Below are positions 22,039-32,254 of a stretch of 64,000 nucleotides of DNA, piece after piece. Position numbers and translations under genes: made by a program. Below the pieces are notes generated by a model. The model was not told where the DNA came from. It searched no databases and saw nothing but the letters and a program-made list of their open reading frames with translations. The first letter of the stretch is position 1, and every line of letters starts with the position of its first letter. The DNA is from Delphinapterus leucas (Eukaryota; Chordata; Mammalia; Artiodactyla; Monodontidae): contig NW_022098037.1 in the NCBI RefSeq assembly GCF_002288925.2, forward strand, positions 770,384 through 834,383, given 5' to 3'.

Positions 22039-22190
22039 GGGAATTCCCTGGCCGTCCAGTGGTTAGGACTCTGCGCTTTCACTGCTGAGACTGCAGATTC
22101 AATCCCTGGTCGGAGAACTAAGATTCCCACAAGCTGTGTGGCTCAGCCAAAAAAAAAAAAATTAAATTAAAAAAAATGTTTTTAATAAAA
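22039..22190 (+). mobile_element. Short tRNA-type SINE, nested
   Basis: A different tRNA-derived SINE: 'gggaattccctggccgtccagtggttaggactctgcgctttcactgctgag' with box B-like 'gattcaatccctgg', and a body ending ctcagcc plus an A-rich tail. It is flanked by agaatgtata/agaatgtcta. The antisense copies at 49586 and 51595 share its head. Confidence 0.9.
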
Positions 22191-22291
22191 AAGAATGTCT
22201 ATATGTGTATAACTGAGTCTCCTTGCTGTACAGCAGGGATTGGCACAGCATTGTAAATCAAATATACTTCAATTAAAGAAAAAGCTGATGA

Positions 22292-23037
22292 AAGGGTAAT
22301 TGCCATTTCCCACATCACATGATCGAGCGACAACAGGTCAGCTGGCCATCTTGGTCCCTCGCTCCCATTTTCCAGTGGAGAAGGCGATGAGCTCCCACCC
22401 AAGGCTGGCAGAACGCTAAGGACAGAAACAGGCTGAAATTCCCTTTCCAGGCCCCCGGCCTTTATCGTTTCCCATGTCTCATCAGGGAAACACCCCTAGA
22501 CCTCCTCAATACCTTGCCAGGCAAACAGGAAACTTGAGGCCCACGCAGCCTTACCCTGTTAATGACTGAAGCACTTTCCTAAAAGCAGGCAAGCCCGGCT
22601 TTATTAAGGATCCAATCAGCAAATACAAAAACCTTCATAAAACGATTCATGCCTCTCTGGGGCTTAGCTGGGACTTCCCGAGCGCGCAGGGAAGGCCGGC
22701 GCTGAGTGACAACTGCCTGGGAAGTCAATTTATTCTGGATTCTTGGAGGAAGAATAGAGTGTGTTGCTATTTACTTTTAATAACAAAACTGCCCAGCACT
22801 TTAAGCCTGTCTCTTAGCCAAAGAAAATTGTGATTGTTGTTACAGGCGAAGGCCTGGCCCTAAGGGCTGCCAGATATACGTGCACGGGGCACCTTAGATG
22901 GACCCTCTCAGGAGTTCGGTAAGCCATGATCACACACCCAGGAGGCTTCCAAGACCGACTCCAGGCCGGCAGCTCTGGCCCTTCCCGAGCAGTAGGAATT
23001 TTTAAAGTTCTCTGTACAATACTTTCCTCAGCCTCAA
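22292..23037. other. Unique stretch, candidate conserved element
   Basis: No mobile element seen. The part from 22450 to 22760 keeps CpGs (gagcgcgcagg, ggccggcgctgag) next to AT-rich homeodomain-like words (gttaatgac, tttattaagg, ataaaacgattcatg) and a CCAAT word (ccaatcag). Confidence 0.4.
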
Positions 23038-23300
23038 GTATAATAACAAGAACAACAGCCAACGCTTACTGAGCACTTGTGACGTGGCAGGTACTGTTCT
23101 GATACGAATTATCTCTTTCCTTTCACAGCTACCCTGAGGGGTAGGTTCTATCACTATCGCCATATTCCACAAATGCAGAAAGTGAGGCACAGGGAGCTGA
23201 AATAAGGAAGTTGTCCAAGGGCCCCCAGGTGAAAAAGCTGTAGAGCTGGGATCCAAACCCACAGTCTGGTCTCAGAGGCTGTACACTTCACTACGTTATG
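23038..23300 (-). repeat. MIR SINE, near full length
   Basis: Antisense MIR with most landmarks: 'gcttactgagcacttgtgacgtggcaggtactgttctgatacg', 'accctgaggggtaggttctatcac', 'gtgaggcacagggagctgaaataaggaagttgtcc', 'agagctgggatccaaaccca'. Confidence 0.88.
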
Positions 23301-23584
23301 CACACTTGCTTGCTGCGTTCTATAGGTGTTCCTGGTTTTTTTCATGACATGTGAGGATGAAGCCCCTCGCCCCTTCTTTGGAATCCTAGCAAAACACCGG
23401 GTGGACTTAGATGGTGGCCTTCTCACACTTATTGGTCAGTGTCTACCCTCAGTTGCTTCTACACTGGAGAAGACAGCTGTTTCATGCCTTAAGAAAACTT
23501 AACATTGACTCTTTCAGATTTCTTATCCCAAATGCTATTTTCTAGTGATGATGTAAGTTCATTTCCCTTAAGAAGCAGAATAAA

Positions 23585-23745
23585 ATGGTGGAACATGGTT
23601 TTTGAAGACAGAGAGAGAGGTTCCAACTGCCCTTCTGCTACTTCTAGATGAGTAAACTTGGGCAAGTTATTTAATATCTCTGAGTCTTATTATGAGAAAC
23701 GAAGGATATAAAGTATATAGAGCACCTATTATATGCAATAAAGAG
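23585..23745 (+). repeat. MIR SINE
   Basis: 'tggttttgaagacag...ggttccaactgccc', 'aaacttgggcaagttatttaatatctctgagtc', 'agagcacctattatatgc'. Confidence 0.72.
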
Positions 23746-23879
23746 TAATTCCCTAAGACTTTTTCCTGTTGTAAAGGTCTCTGACTATGTAGCTTTATTG
23801 CTTGGGTGGTTGTACATCTTCAAGGAAGCAAAGGCTTAGGTTTGCTTCATTCTCAAGCATGTCTCTTGGGTGTGGAAAA

Positions 23880-24260
23880 TCAACGAACTACCACTGAGTA
23901 TCTTCCAGGGCACAGTCCCGTGCTAAGGCCAAGGGACTTCCATCCCAGGGAGCAGTAAGACACAAGTGCGTGGAAGGAGAACCAACTGTTCCAAGAAGTA
24001 AATGACTGAAAAGGAGACTAACAGAAGGAGAAGACACTTCCTGCTGGGCCCTGTGACAGGTTAGATGAGAGAAATTTTTTAGGAAAGAGCAGATTGGGAC
24101 AGGCAGAGAAGATAAAAGAAATTTTCAGCAAGGGCTCAGAGAGACAGCACAGGGAGGTCTGGGGTGTAAAGATGGGACATCACCAATTATACCCAGTCAA
24201 CAGTAAGACAGCTGGCCAGGCAGCAGAGTTAATGGCAGGAAGTCGGGGTTAACTAAGTAA
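23880..24260 (-). repeat. Possible L2 LINE fragment
   Basis: The order 'gagtatcttccagggcacagtcccgtgctaaggccaaggg', 'cagtaagacacaag' and a later 'gcaagggctcagagagacagcacagggagg' resembles an antisense L2 3' region, strongly diverged. Confidence 0.35.
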
Positions 24261-24274
24261 TTGATGGTGGACAT

Positions 24275-24660
24275 GTTATTGTTACATTTTGCTTTACCCA
24301 GTGCTTGACATATGTGACCCTATTTTTAATCCTTACAAGGGCTATGCTAAACTGGCATTATCTCCACTTTGCAGTTGAGGAAACACACTCCCAGAGAGTC
24401 AGATTCATGTTATTCCCACATTTGATCCTCAAAATAATTCTGAGAGATAGGTACGTCTCTATCTCCACTTACAATGCCACCTTTATTGTCCTGAAATAAA
24501 ATCAAACTCATAAATAACGTAACACCCATAACTGTGACAACTAAAACTTCCCCCACAAATATACAAAGCGCTGTCTAGGGGATAGGATGCCCTAGGCTAA
24601 GACCCATCCAAAGTCAAAGGTAGGGCCAGGTCTCAAACTCAGGTCTCCAGACTTTTGGAA
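24275..24660 (-). repeat. Two adjoining MIR-type fragments
   Basis: First: 'cccagtgcttgacatatgtgaccc...ctccactttgcagttgaggaaacac'. Second: 'cccacatttgatcctcaaaataattctgagagataggtac', then 'ccaaagtcaaaggtagggccaggtctcaaactcaggtctccagac'. The boundaries are approximate. Confidence 0.55.
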
Positions 24661-25394
24661 CAAGGTTCATCCTCCTTGAAAAGGTGGGACGTGGCCGGAG
24701 TAGAGGACACAGATCACCAGAGCTATGAATGGGAAGGCTGAACTTCAGTGAGGTCAGGCCTGCAGCTTCTTGTCCTTCTGACATTGGCCACCGGTACTGA
24801 GAAAACAGACATTTACGTCTGTTACACTCACTCCCGTTCTTAGGTCTTTAATCTCTAAAACTCATCTTGCTGAAATAGAAAGTTTGTCTTCTATTCTGTT
24901 ATGGTAGTCCATATCCTAGTTCTAACAAAAAGTTTAAAAACACAGGATTCTTCATGGCCAACTCAAGTTATAGTACAAAACACAACATTTGTTTTCAAAG
25001 TCTGTGCTTGGTGCTGAATTAGGTTTATCTTCCTCTGGGTCAAGCCACCTGACAGGATGATGGCTTTGATTAACCTTGCTAAGAAAAAGCAAAAAGACAT
25101 CCAGAGCTCACATTCTGGAGGTACTGCTGGTAGATTCCGGACTGACAAGTTTATGCACAGATTGTCAGGAAGAAAAGCCAAACATTATTTTCATTCTTGC
25201 GGTTTAATTCATGTGCTTCAATGCCATGTTAGCACGTTTGTAAACCGACGTCATAATCAATCAGACAGTAAGAAGCAGTATATGCACTTCTCTCAGCTAG
25301 TCGTGCAACATCCTCTCAGCAGACATGAAATCACAAGACAAACTACCACGTAGGAGCTGCTTTCCTGTGGCTCATGTCCTGAAGTTCTGTCTAC
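24661..25394. other. Unique stretch, candidate conserved element in 25041-25370
   Basis: No repeat recognised. In 25180-25330 retained CpGs and regulatory-like words cluster: ttgcggtttaattca, tttgtaaaccgacgtcataatcaatcag (forkhead-, CRE- and PBX/HOX-like). A 98-codon frame here has no domain resemblance. Confidence 0.4.
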
Positions 25395-25510
25395 CCACAA
25401 TTATTTGTTCAACAAATGATCAATAAGCATCTACACAGTGCAAGGCACCATGAGAAGTTGAAAGCTGTCCTTGGTCCTCCCAGGATCCTACAGTCTGATG
25501 AAGAAAATGA
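25395..25510 (-). repeat. L2 LINE 3' fragment
   Basis: Antisense L2: 'ttatttgttcaacaaatgatcaataagcatctacacagtgcaaggcacc', 'ctcccaggatcctacagtctgatg'. Confidence 0.65.
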
Positions 25511-26286
25511 GCCAGGTACCCAGGCACAAGGCCCTGTGTAAGAGGGACCACAAAGACCACAGGAGAGTTAAAGGAGAGCCCAGTCAATGTTTGACCACGT
25601 GGTAACCAAAGCCAGGAACGGCGTGGATAAATAAAACCCACAGACAACCCCCAATTTAAATTAATTAAATAGGTCAAAGCTTTTCAAAAGATTAACAGGT
25701 AAATCTCTCTTAATTAGCCTTAAACACACCTACTGGTACCTAAGACTGGCTTCTTAAAGGAAAGAAGGACTACTGGTTATCAAAGGTCAGCAGAGCGGCA
25801 GAGACCAAACACCAACTGAGGGAGAAGAGAATGATATGCAAAAAGGAAATAACTTTAGGTCGGAAGTTTCTGGTGCTTATAGTACAGGACAGACATATAG
25901 TGATATGGATGCGCATTGCCTGGTGTACAAAATCTCAGACAGAAAGACTTACGAACCAAGGGAAAGACAGAACAAAAATACCTTTCAGGTTTGTTAAAGT
26001 CCTCTGATGCAAAGCTCAGTTCTATGAACTCTGTCCTCACTTGTGAAAGGACAAAATGCTACAGTCTAGGAAATGGATAAATATTGCCAAAATTTGTTTT
26101 ATTTCTTACAACCTTGGGAACCAAAATATTTTAATTTTCTTGTTTCCTTTATTTTCAATGGCAAATTCCCTAATTTCTTCTCCAAAAAGAGTACAGCATT
26201 CTACTTTATGGAGGGTAAAAAAAAGACTGCTTTCATGATATGCCATCCTCATCTTGTTTGGAATGCTGGGATACTGCTGCTAAAGG
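25511..26286. other. Unique non-coding stretch
   Basis: No recognised repeat, exon or RNA gene. Confidence 0.35.
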
Positions 26287-26492
26287 TTTTTTTTAACAGC
26301 TTCATTGGGATATTACTTACATACCATACAGTTTACCCATGTAAAGTACACAGTTCAGTGGGGTTTAGTATGGTTATTATACTGCAACCATCACCATAAT
26401 CTAATTTTAGAACATTTTCATCCCAAAACAAAATCTTAAACCCATCAGTAGTGACTCTCTATTCTCCCCGTCCCCTGGCAACTATACCTCCT
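26287..26492 (-). repeat. L1M (L1MB/MC-like) 3' UTR fragment
   Basis: 'cagcttcattgggatattacttacataccatacagtttacccatgtaaagtacacagttcagtggg', 'gcaaccatcaccataat', 'ccccgtcccctggcaac' are classical antisense L1M 3' UTR words. Confidence 0.78.
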
Positions 26493-26724
26493 CATAGGGA
26501 ATTAAGTGAAATAAGTACATAAGAAGAGCTCAAGAAACACAGCTATTACCATCAAGATGACTTTTTTAATAGAAAGGAGTAAGAAAAGAATTGAGAAAAT
26601 CATTTGATCCTTGCCATTTGCTTTTACTTTGGTCTCAACTTTCAGCCTAACCATGAAATATTCATGTCTAATAAATGATAATGTCTGAAACACTTAAATT
26701 GTTAATGTAGCCTCTTTTATATGA

Positions 26725-27175
26725 ACACGTGTTATCAGTTAGGGTTAGATTCAGCTGTGAATAACAGAGACCTGAAACAATGATTTAAGTAAAATAAAAA
26801 TGCATTTCTCTTGTATGTAAAAGTCCAGAGGCAGGCAGCACAGCGCCAAGCATGCTAGCTCCGGACCATAAACTACTCACAGACTCAAAAATCTTCTAGG
26901 TCACCATTTGTACACCCTTTGGGTATTGGCCTTGTTCTCATGATTCAGCATGGTGGCTAGAGCTCAAGTCATCATAACTGTGGTCCAGGGACAAGGGTGG
27001 AAGAAGGGATAAACAAGAAAGAGAAGGCAAAGAGCACACACCAGTTTCCAAAAGCATCCTGCAAGCTACCAAACAACCCTTCTATTCACATTCTATCAGC
27101 CAGAACTAGCCACCTGGCCTCCTCTGGTTGCATGGGAGGCTGGGAAACGTAGATAAATGGGTATTTTAAAAGGAG
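26725..27175 (+). repeat. Ancient interspersed repeat, family not named
   Basis: 'atcagttagggttagattcagctgtgaataacagagacc', 'aaaatgcatttctcttgtatgtaaaagtccagaggcagg' and 'agccagaactagccacctggcc' match a repeat layout also seen at 31091. I cannot assign the family name. Confidence 0.45.
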
Positions 27176-27275
27176 GGTATCACTGACATCACTAAATGCT
27201 AATTATGAGAATTCTGCAGAACTCAGCTGTAAAGAGTTACAGAAACAGTGGAAGAACTAGTACTCAGAGGTGAGT

Positions 27276-27350
27276 CACAAAGGAGATGAAAAGCTGTTGA
27301 TAAACTGCTTGGAGATAACTAGTTCATCAACAGTTCTCATCTCCTTTGTG
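27276..27350 (+). ncRNA. Strong hairpin, pre-miRNA-sized, unidentified
   Basis: Arms 27276-27306 and 27321-27350 are reverse-complementary over about 30 positions. Outer stem: cacaaaggagatga pairs with tcatctcctttgtg (14 bp). A small internal loop follows, then ctgttgat/atcaacag, then gataaact/agttcatc with one mismatch. The terminal loop is 14 nt. The size and near-perfect pairing fit a microRNA precursor, but a decayed palindromic transposon or a short inverted duplication would look the same. I do not recognise it as a known miRNA. Confidence 0.4.
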
Positions 27351-27369
27351 GATGAGGACATGAAAGAAA

Positions 27370-27591
27370 GATCATTGATGCTTCAGAAAGTAACGCAGTG
27401 GTAAAAGTGGTCCTATGTTTTGATCCAATAGACCCATTTCCTGCATTGTCTTCAACAGTGAAGTAAACTACATGCACAAATACGTTTGTTGAAGAATATT
27501 CAGTAAGAGAAAATAAATAACTGTACAGCTGAATTGAATTACTAAACAAAACAGAGTACTATATTATATAGCCATTAAAAATAAAACCACA
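27370..27591 (+). repeat. Possible L1M fragment
   Basis: 'gagtactatattatatagccattaaaaataaaacc' is typical of L1M/HAL1 3' regions. It continues after the SINE at 28104. Weakly supported upstream. Confidence 0.4.
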
Positions 27592-28092
27592 TGGGGACTT
27601 CCCTGGTGGCACAGTGGTTAAGAATTCGCCTGCCAACGCAGGGAACACAGGTTCGATCCCTGGCCCAGGAAGATCCCACATGCCGGGGAGCAACTAAGCC
27701 TGTGCACCGCAACTACTGAGCCTGCGCTCTAGAGCCCGTGAGCCACAACTACTAAGCCCGCACGCCACAACTGCTGAAGCCCGCACACCTAGAGCCCATG
27801 CTCCACAACAAGAGAAGCCACTGCAATGAGAAGCCTGCGCACCGCAACTACTGAGCCTGCGCTCTAGAGCCCGTGAGCCACAACTACTGAGCCCGCACGC
27901 CACAACTGCTGAAGCCCGCACACCTAGAGCCCGTGCTCCACAACAAGAGAAGCCACTGCAATGAGAAGCCCGCGCACCGCAACGAAGAGTAGCCCCCGCT
28001 CGCCGCAACTAGAGAAAGCAGGCGCACAGCAACAAAGACCCAACGCAGCCAATAAATAAATAAATAAATAAAAATTTTAAAAAATAAATAAA
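27592..28092 (+). mobile_element. CHR-1-type SINE with internal tandem duplication
   Basis: Long-form CHR SINE (head ggggacttccctggtggcac, body, (aaat)n tail) flanked by the 11-bp duplication ataaaaccaca at 27581-27591 and 28093-28103. The body carries two tandem 135-bp units, 27704-27838 and 27839-27973, differing at about three transition sites. The other CHR-1 copies in this window have only one such unit, so this copy is about 135 bp longer than usual. Confidence 0.95.
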
Positions 28093-28103
28093 ATAAAACC
28101 ACA

Positions 28104-29059
28104 GACAAACTTTATCCTATGAGACAAACAGAAATTTTTTTATTGATTATAATTAGATATACATTAAATGTATATAATGAGGCCATGAATTTAACTTTGT
28201 AACACTGACCAACTGGGTTTGGGGCTCCAATCCCCAGCTCAGTAGAAAGCTAGATGAGCTTTACGTAAAGTCAAGTTTTTAAAAATATAAATAATTCTCT
28301 GTTCTGTGGTCTTGAAGAATAAAAAAGAAATTTAAATCAACATATAGCACCAACCTAGCTAAAATGACATATCATGTATGACTTTAACCAGAACTGTAAT
28401 AAGGTACAAAGCTAACTCTTCTGAATTTACCTCCTTTCCTTTCCCTGTATCCCTTAATGGCACTAAAAATGAATAGATCACTGACAACGTGGAGACTATG
28501 AGGCAAAGGAGAAACTCTAACAGTTAAAGAAAAAAACAGGGGAAAGAAGCAAACTGATCAAAATTAAATCATCAGCTCCAGAATAACAACAGTTAAAACT
28601 GCAATCTTTTAGAAAAGGTTTGCCTCCTCTGAGACACTTGTTTGTGCTCTTCTTTCCCAAAGTGTGAGTTATGTGCCTTATCATGTTCCATCTTTTGCCA
28701 TGGCTGCCAGGAGGCTCCATTGTAAAATGGCCTATTTTAACACTTACGGCTAGCATTTTAGCATTCCCTTCCTTTCCTTGGTTCTGATTTTCAATTTCTA
28801 GATGCACTTTACTAGCTTCATTATTATACATCTGTTGAGAGACACTTCAAGTTCTTTATAGGAAGGAGCAGGGTAAGTAAAATAAACAGACTCCCTGGAA
28901 TCTTTTATATTCCACCAAAAATACCATATTGTCTAGCTCCTCCTATGTGAGCTCATCAGAAGTAACCACTGCTCAAAGCTCTTATGACAGACTCTGCTTG
29001 ACTCCGCCGTGCCAGCTGACACCTTCATGATCTCCCCAAGGAGACATCTGGCCTTAAAA
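28104..29059. other. Unique non-coding stretch
   Basis: AT-rich, no mobile element I can name beyond the possible L1M continuation at its left edge. A 104-codon minus-strand frame (28517-28831) shows no domain. Confidence 0.35.
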
Positions 29060-29097
29060 CACAAACACCAAAAAAAAAAAAAAAACCACAAACACCA
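29060..29097. repeat. Poly(A) run flanked by an 11-bp direct repeat
   Basis: cacaaacacca occurs at 29060-29070 and 29087-29097 with only a pure A run between. It looks like a retroposition event that copied nothing but a poly(A) tail. Confidence 0.7.
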
Positions 29098-29487
29098 TGC
29101 TTCATCCTCATGTAGGGCCTGTGGTTAGAAAGTGATTGCTATCATTTTCTATTCATGTTTTCTCATTAGAAAAAACAAGTACATTCTATTCTAATTCTTC
29201 ATCACAGATATTTCAAACCATCTAATGCATGCCCTTTATAACACTGAACTAGCTGCCTTTGTAAAGACTATAGATTTTTATCCTGTACAAATTATTTTAC
29301 AACACAGAGTACAAAGGGAAAAATACCAGGAGATTCAATCACTCTCTCTGGTTTTATTTAAAGGAAAAATTCTCTTCCCTCCACCAAATGATGATTTTTT
29401 TCTTTTCTATCCATGCCATTGTATCACGTTTTGAAAATCATATAAAATACAAACAATCCCAAACCAAGCAAAATACATCATTTGGTG
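29098..29487. other. Unique non-coding stretch
   Basis: No recognised element. Confidence 0.35.
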
Positions 29488-29575
29488 GCACATTCACTTA
29501 CTAACTCTTTCAGTAAGTATTCATGAAGAACCTACTATGTGCCAGGCACTAGACAAGGCATAGACCCTGTTTGCC
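29488..29575 (-). repeat. L2 LINE 3' fragment
   Basis: Antisense L2: 'cattcacttactaactctttcagtaagtattcatgaagaacctactatgtgccaggcactagac'. Confidence 0.68.
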
Positions 29576-30999
29576 CTTTTCCTAAGAGTATCATTTTGGG
29601 CAACACAAAGGGTTTTGTTCAGAGTTGATGTTCTGCTTGCACACTGCAGTATGGTTGTGCCCGTTCTTTTTCACGTTTTCTTGTACCTCAAGTGTCTTCT
29701 GTGTCCCCCTGCCAACTGGTCTCTTCTTCAGCACCCAGATCTCCTCTGTGAACTCACACTGGCACACACAGTGCCTAGGGCACTACTCCAGTAGTTATGG
29801 ACTAGTACCTGTTTTGTATCACTTGATAAATACTTTTAACACAGCCCCAGTTTTGCTTCTCCTTATTTCCGCTTGACCCACAGATGCAGCACTGCAGCCT
29901 CATTCACCCACCTCACCCATTGCTTCCCATCTTCTCATGCCACCTCTTCCCCTCTCCTGGACACAGCACATCTTCAGGAGATCAAAGACTTTTCCTCTTC
30001 ACCTCTCAAGGGGATCAGAGTCTCTGTTTCTCCATTTGACTATAAGTGAGTAAGACAATCTGGGGCTTTCAACCTTTCCCCCAAGGGATGTTCAAAGTGT
30101 CTTCTTTGTCAGTGGTATCAAGCAGGTTTTCTCTTATTATTTTGACAAATTTGAAATCGTCACAGGGACTCTGCTTAAGACAAAAATGTGCCAGGAAAAA
30201 AAAAAGTAACTGTGGGTGACTAGACAATCCACACCAGGGTTTGAAAATGATTAAAAACAGTAACCAGATCTTTGCTTGGGCAGAATCCCAAACTAAAGCA
30301 CTGGAGGGCAAGAGCGACAGATGCAGAATCTGAGGAACAGTTCCCTCGATGATCATGCAAAACACCACTGGCCTTTCACGCTTTGATGGAGAGGCACTCA
30401 TTTCTCCAACTTCCATCACACTAAATTCAAGCGTAGTTTACAGACAGCAACTGGATTGAAAGGTAATTGGGAGCTGAAAATAGAGAATTTGCCTCATTAT
30501 AATAATCCTTTAACAGAAATGTTTGCTTTGTAAAAAAGCACTGTTCTCTGGGCACCTGTTGAAAGGAATAGCCATTAAAGATTTTCAGGGGGTTACCATT
30601 TACAGTGTTTTTAAGCTATGAATGCTAAAAAGCCTATAAAAAATAAATAGCTTTGCATTTATTTTAAAAAATTCTATTCTGATCAGGGGCCCAGGATGAC
30701 TGAATCCCATTTCAGGTAAATAAAATGTGAGAGCAATAAATTCAAACCATGAGCCTAGTCTGATCACCTGACTTCCCTCTAATGCCACTTTTTTTCTACT
30801 TCTCTTTTCCCTTCCACTCCTAACACTCCTTCCTCAATATCAGGCACTCCACCATGCCTTGTACAACCTTTTATAAGAGGCAGGGTATATACTGAGGAAG
30901 GGAAGAGAAAAAAATCCCTCAACATTTCTTCTCTTCTGCCACCCCTGTAATCTGACCAGCCCCTGGAGATACCCTGAGGGTGATGGTGATGGTGGGGGT
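29576..30999. other. Long unique non-coding stretch
   Basis: No mobile element recognised in about 1.4 kb. The segment 30440-30740 has an ordered, AT-rich, low-CpG appearance with TAAT/ATTA words (ggtaattgggagctg, cctcattataataatcc), so it may be conserved non-coding DNA. Frames here have no recognisable domains. Confidence 0.35.
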
Positions 31000-31720
31000 A
31001 ATGATGACAGTGACTACCACTATGTATCTACTCTGTTCCAGACATGTTAAAAATATAGTCTCTCTAATTCTCATAAGAGCTCAATAAGGAATAAATACTT
31101 TTAAAATCATTTTTTGATTGCAAGTAATAGAAAACATGGCTAACGGGAACTTACATAAATAGGGGCCTATTTTCCTTGCATAACAAGAAATATGGCTATA
31201 AACAGTTCCACAGATGCTTAGGGGGCTCAGTAATGGTAGGACTTGTGGTTGACATCTCTGACTTTCCTGGTCTTCTGCCTCACAGTCACAAAATGGCTGC
31301 AGCAGTTCCAAGCATCACATCCTAGCACAGTTGCATTCAAAGCAGGAAGCAGAGGGTAGCATGGGCAGAGGTCCTCCTCCTCTACCTCCCTTTTACCCAA
31401 GGAAAAAAATCTTCTCCCAGAAGACTTTCCCTTACATTTCATAGACCAGAAGCTCACATGTCTGGCCCTAAAGCCAGGGGCAAGCCCCATCCTTCCTGAG
31501 TTTAAGTGACCTCTGCCTGGTTTTGTTAACAAGGAAGGAAAGAGTAATGGCTTTGGGGCAAGCAGCAAACAATCTGACACAGTGCTACCATCTCTAAACT
31601 ACAACTGAGGAGACTGGATCTCAGTGAGGCAATATAACCTGCCAAAGGTCACAGCCAGTAGTAAGGGGCAGAACAAGGATTCAAAACTGGGGATCAGGCT
31701 GTTTTCTAATCCCCTGAGCA
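31000..31720 (-). repeat. MIR SINE split by an older insertion
   Basis: 'gactaccactatgtatctactctgttccagac...ctctctaattctcataagagctcaa' (to about 31090) and 'caactgaggagactggatctcagtgaggcaatataacctgccaaaggtcacagccagtag' (from about 31595) are consecutive MIR pieces. The intervening 0.5 kb is another repeat. Confidence 0.72.
31091..31594 (-). repeat. Ancient interspersed repeat inside MIR, family not named
   Basis: Words such as 'gattgcaagtaatagaaaacatggc', 'gtcacaaaatggctgcagcagttcc' and 'catttcatagaccagaagctcacatg' recall the repeat at 26725. It splits a MIR, so it inserted after the MIR. Confidence 0.45.
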
Positions 31721-31734
31721 ACCTCTGACTGCAA

Positions 31735-31870
31735 CAGTCCCTCCTGCTGGGACCTAATTCCCTCTGTCTAGAGTGCTCCCCTCCTTTTTTTCTTTCATTC
31801 TACATATTTTTCCTTACGATAACCATACTGAGTCTCTGAATTCAAATTTCACCCAGGACTGTTGAGGTCA
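31735..31870 (+). repeat. Possible L2 LINE fragment
   Basis: 'gggacctaattccctctgtctagagtgctcccctcc' resembles the L2 'ctgttccctctgcctggaatgctc' block. Confidence 0.4.
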
Positions 31871-32254
31871 GCCCCTTGCCACACATTTGTAAGAACTTAG
31901 TTCAAATCCGACAGGTCCAGAGCCCCTGAGGTACAGCGTCTGCTCTGCAGAAAACAGCCACTCCCTAATTATCCTGTATCAGGGGCTGGCGACTTGCTCT
32001 CCCCAGGATCACCAGGAGAGCATCCATCCTGATAATGGAGCCACTGAGACGTGGGGCAAGCAGAGCCTGACAAAGATGTCACCCTCAAAAACACAAAGGG
32101 GCGAAAACAAGCCTTTCGTAAACCTGAAAATGTCAGGCCTGTGCCTCCACGTCAGTCCCAGGTGGGGTGGATTTAGCCTTCACCACAACTGGCCCTGGAG
32201 GCAGCAGAGGAGGGGGGGCAGATTCCCAGGGCGGGCACTTCCCGCCCGCGTAGA
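31871..32254. other. Unique non-coding stretch
   Basis: No recognised repeat. Confidence 0.3.

Larger units (their letters stand above)
21188..22278 (+). repeat. L1 3' end (older copy) carrying nested insertions
   Basis: It starts in the end of ORF2 (caacatggatgcaactag) and finishes with 'catttaaatc'-type sequence and a short A tail at 22278. A 13-bp duplication, aaaaagctgatga, flanks the whole block at 21175-21187 and 22279-22291. Inside it are a second L1 3' end (21525-21822), a CHR-2 SINE (21823-22029) and a short tRNA-type SINE (22039-22190). Without the inserts it would be about 420 bp, closely matching 481-900. Confidence 0.93.

Noticed and set aside
27694..28008. Repetitive minus-strand protein frame (repeated CSGFSCCGA-type words)
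   Set aside because: It is the antisense of the duplicated CHR-1 SINE body, not a repeat protein.
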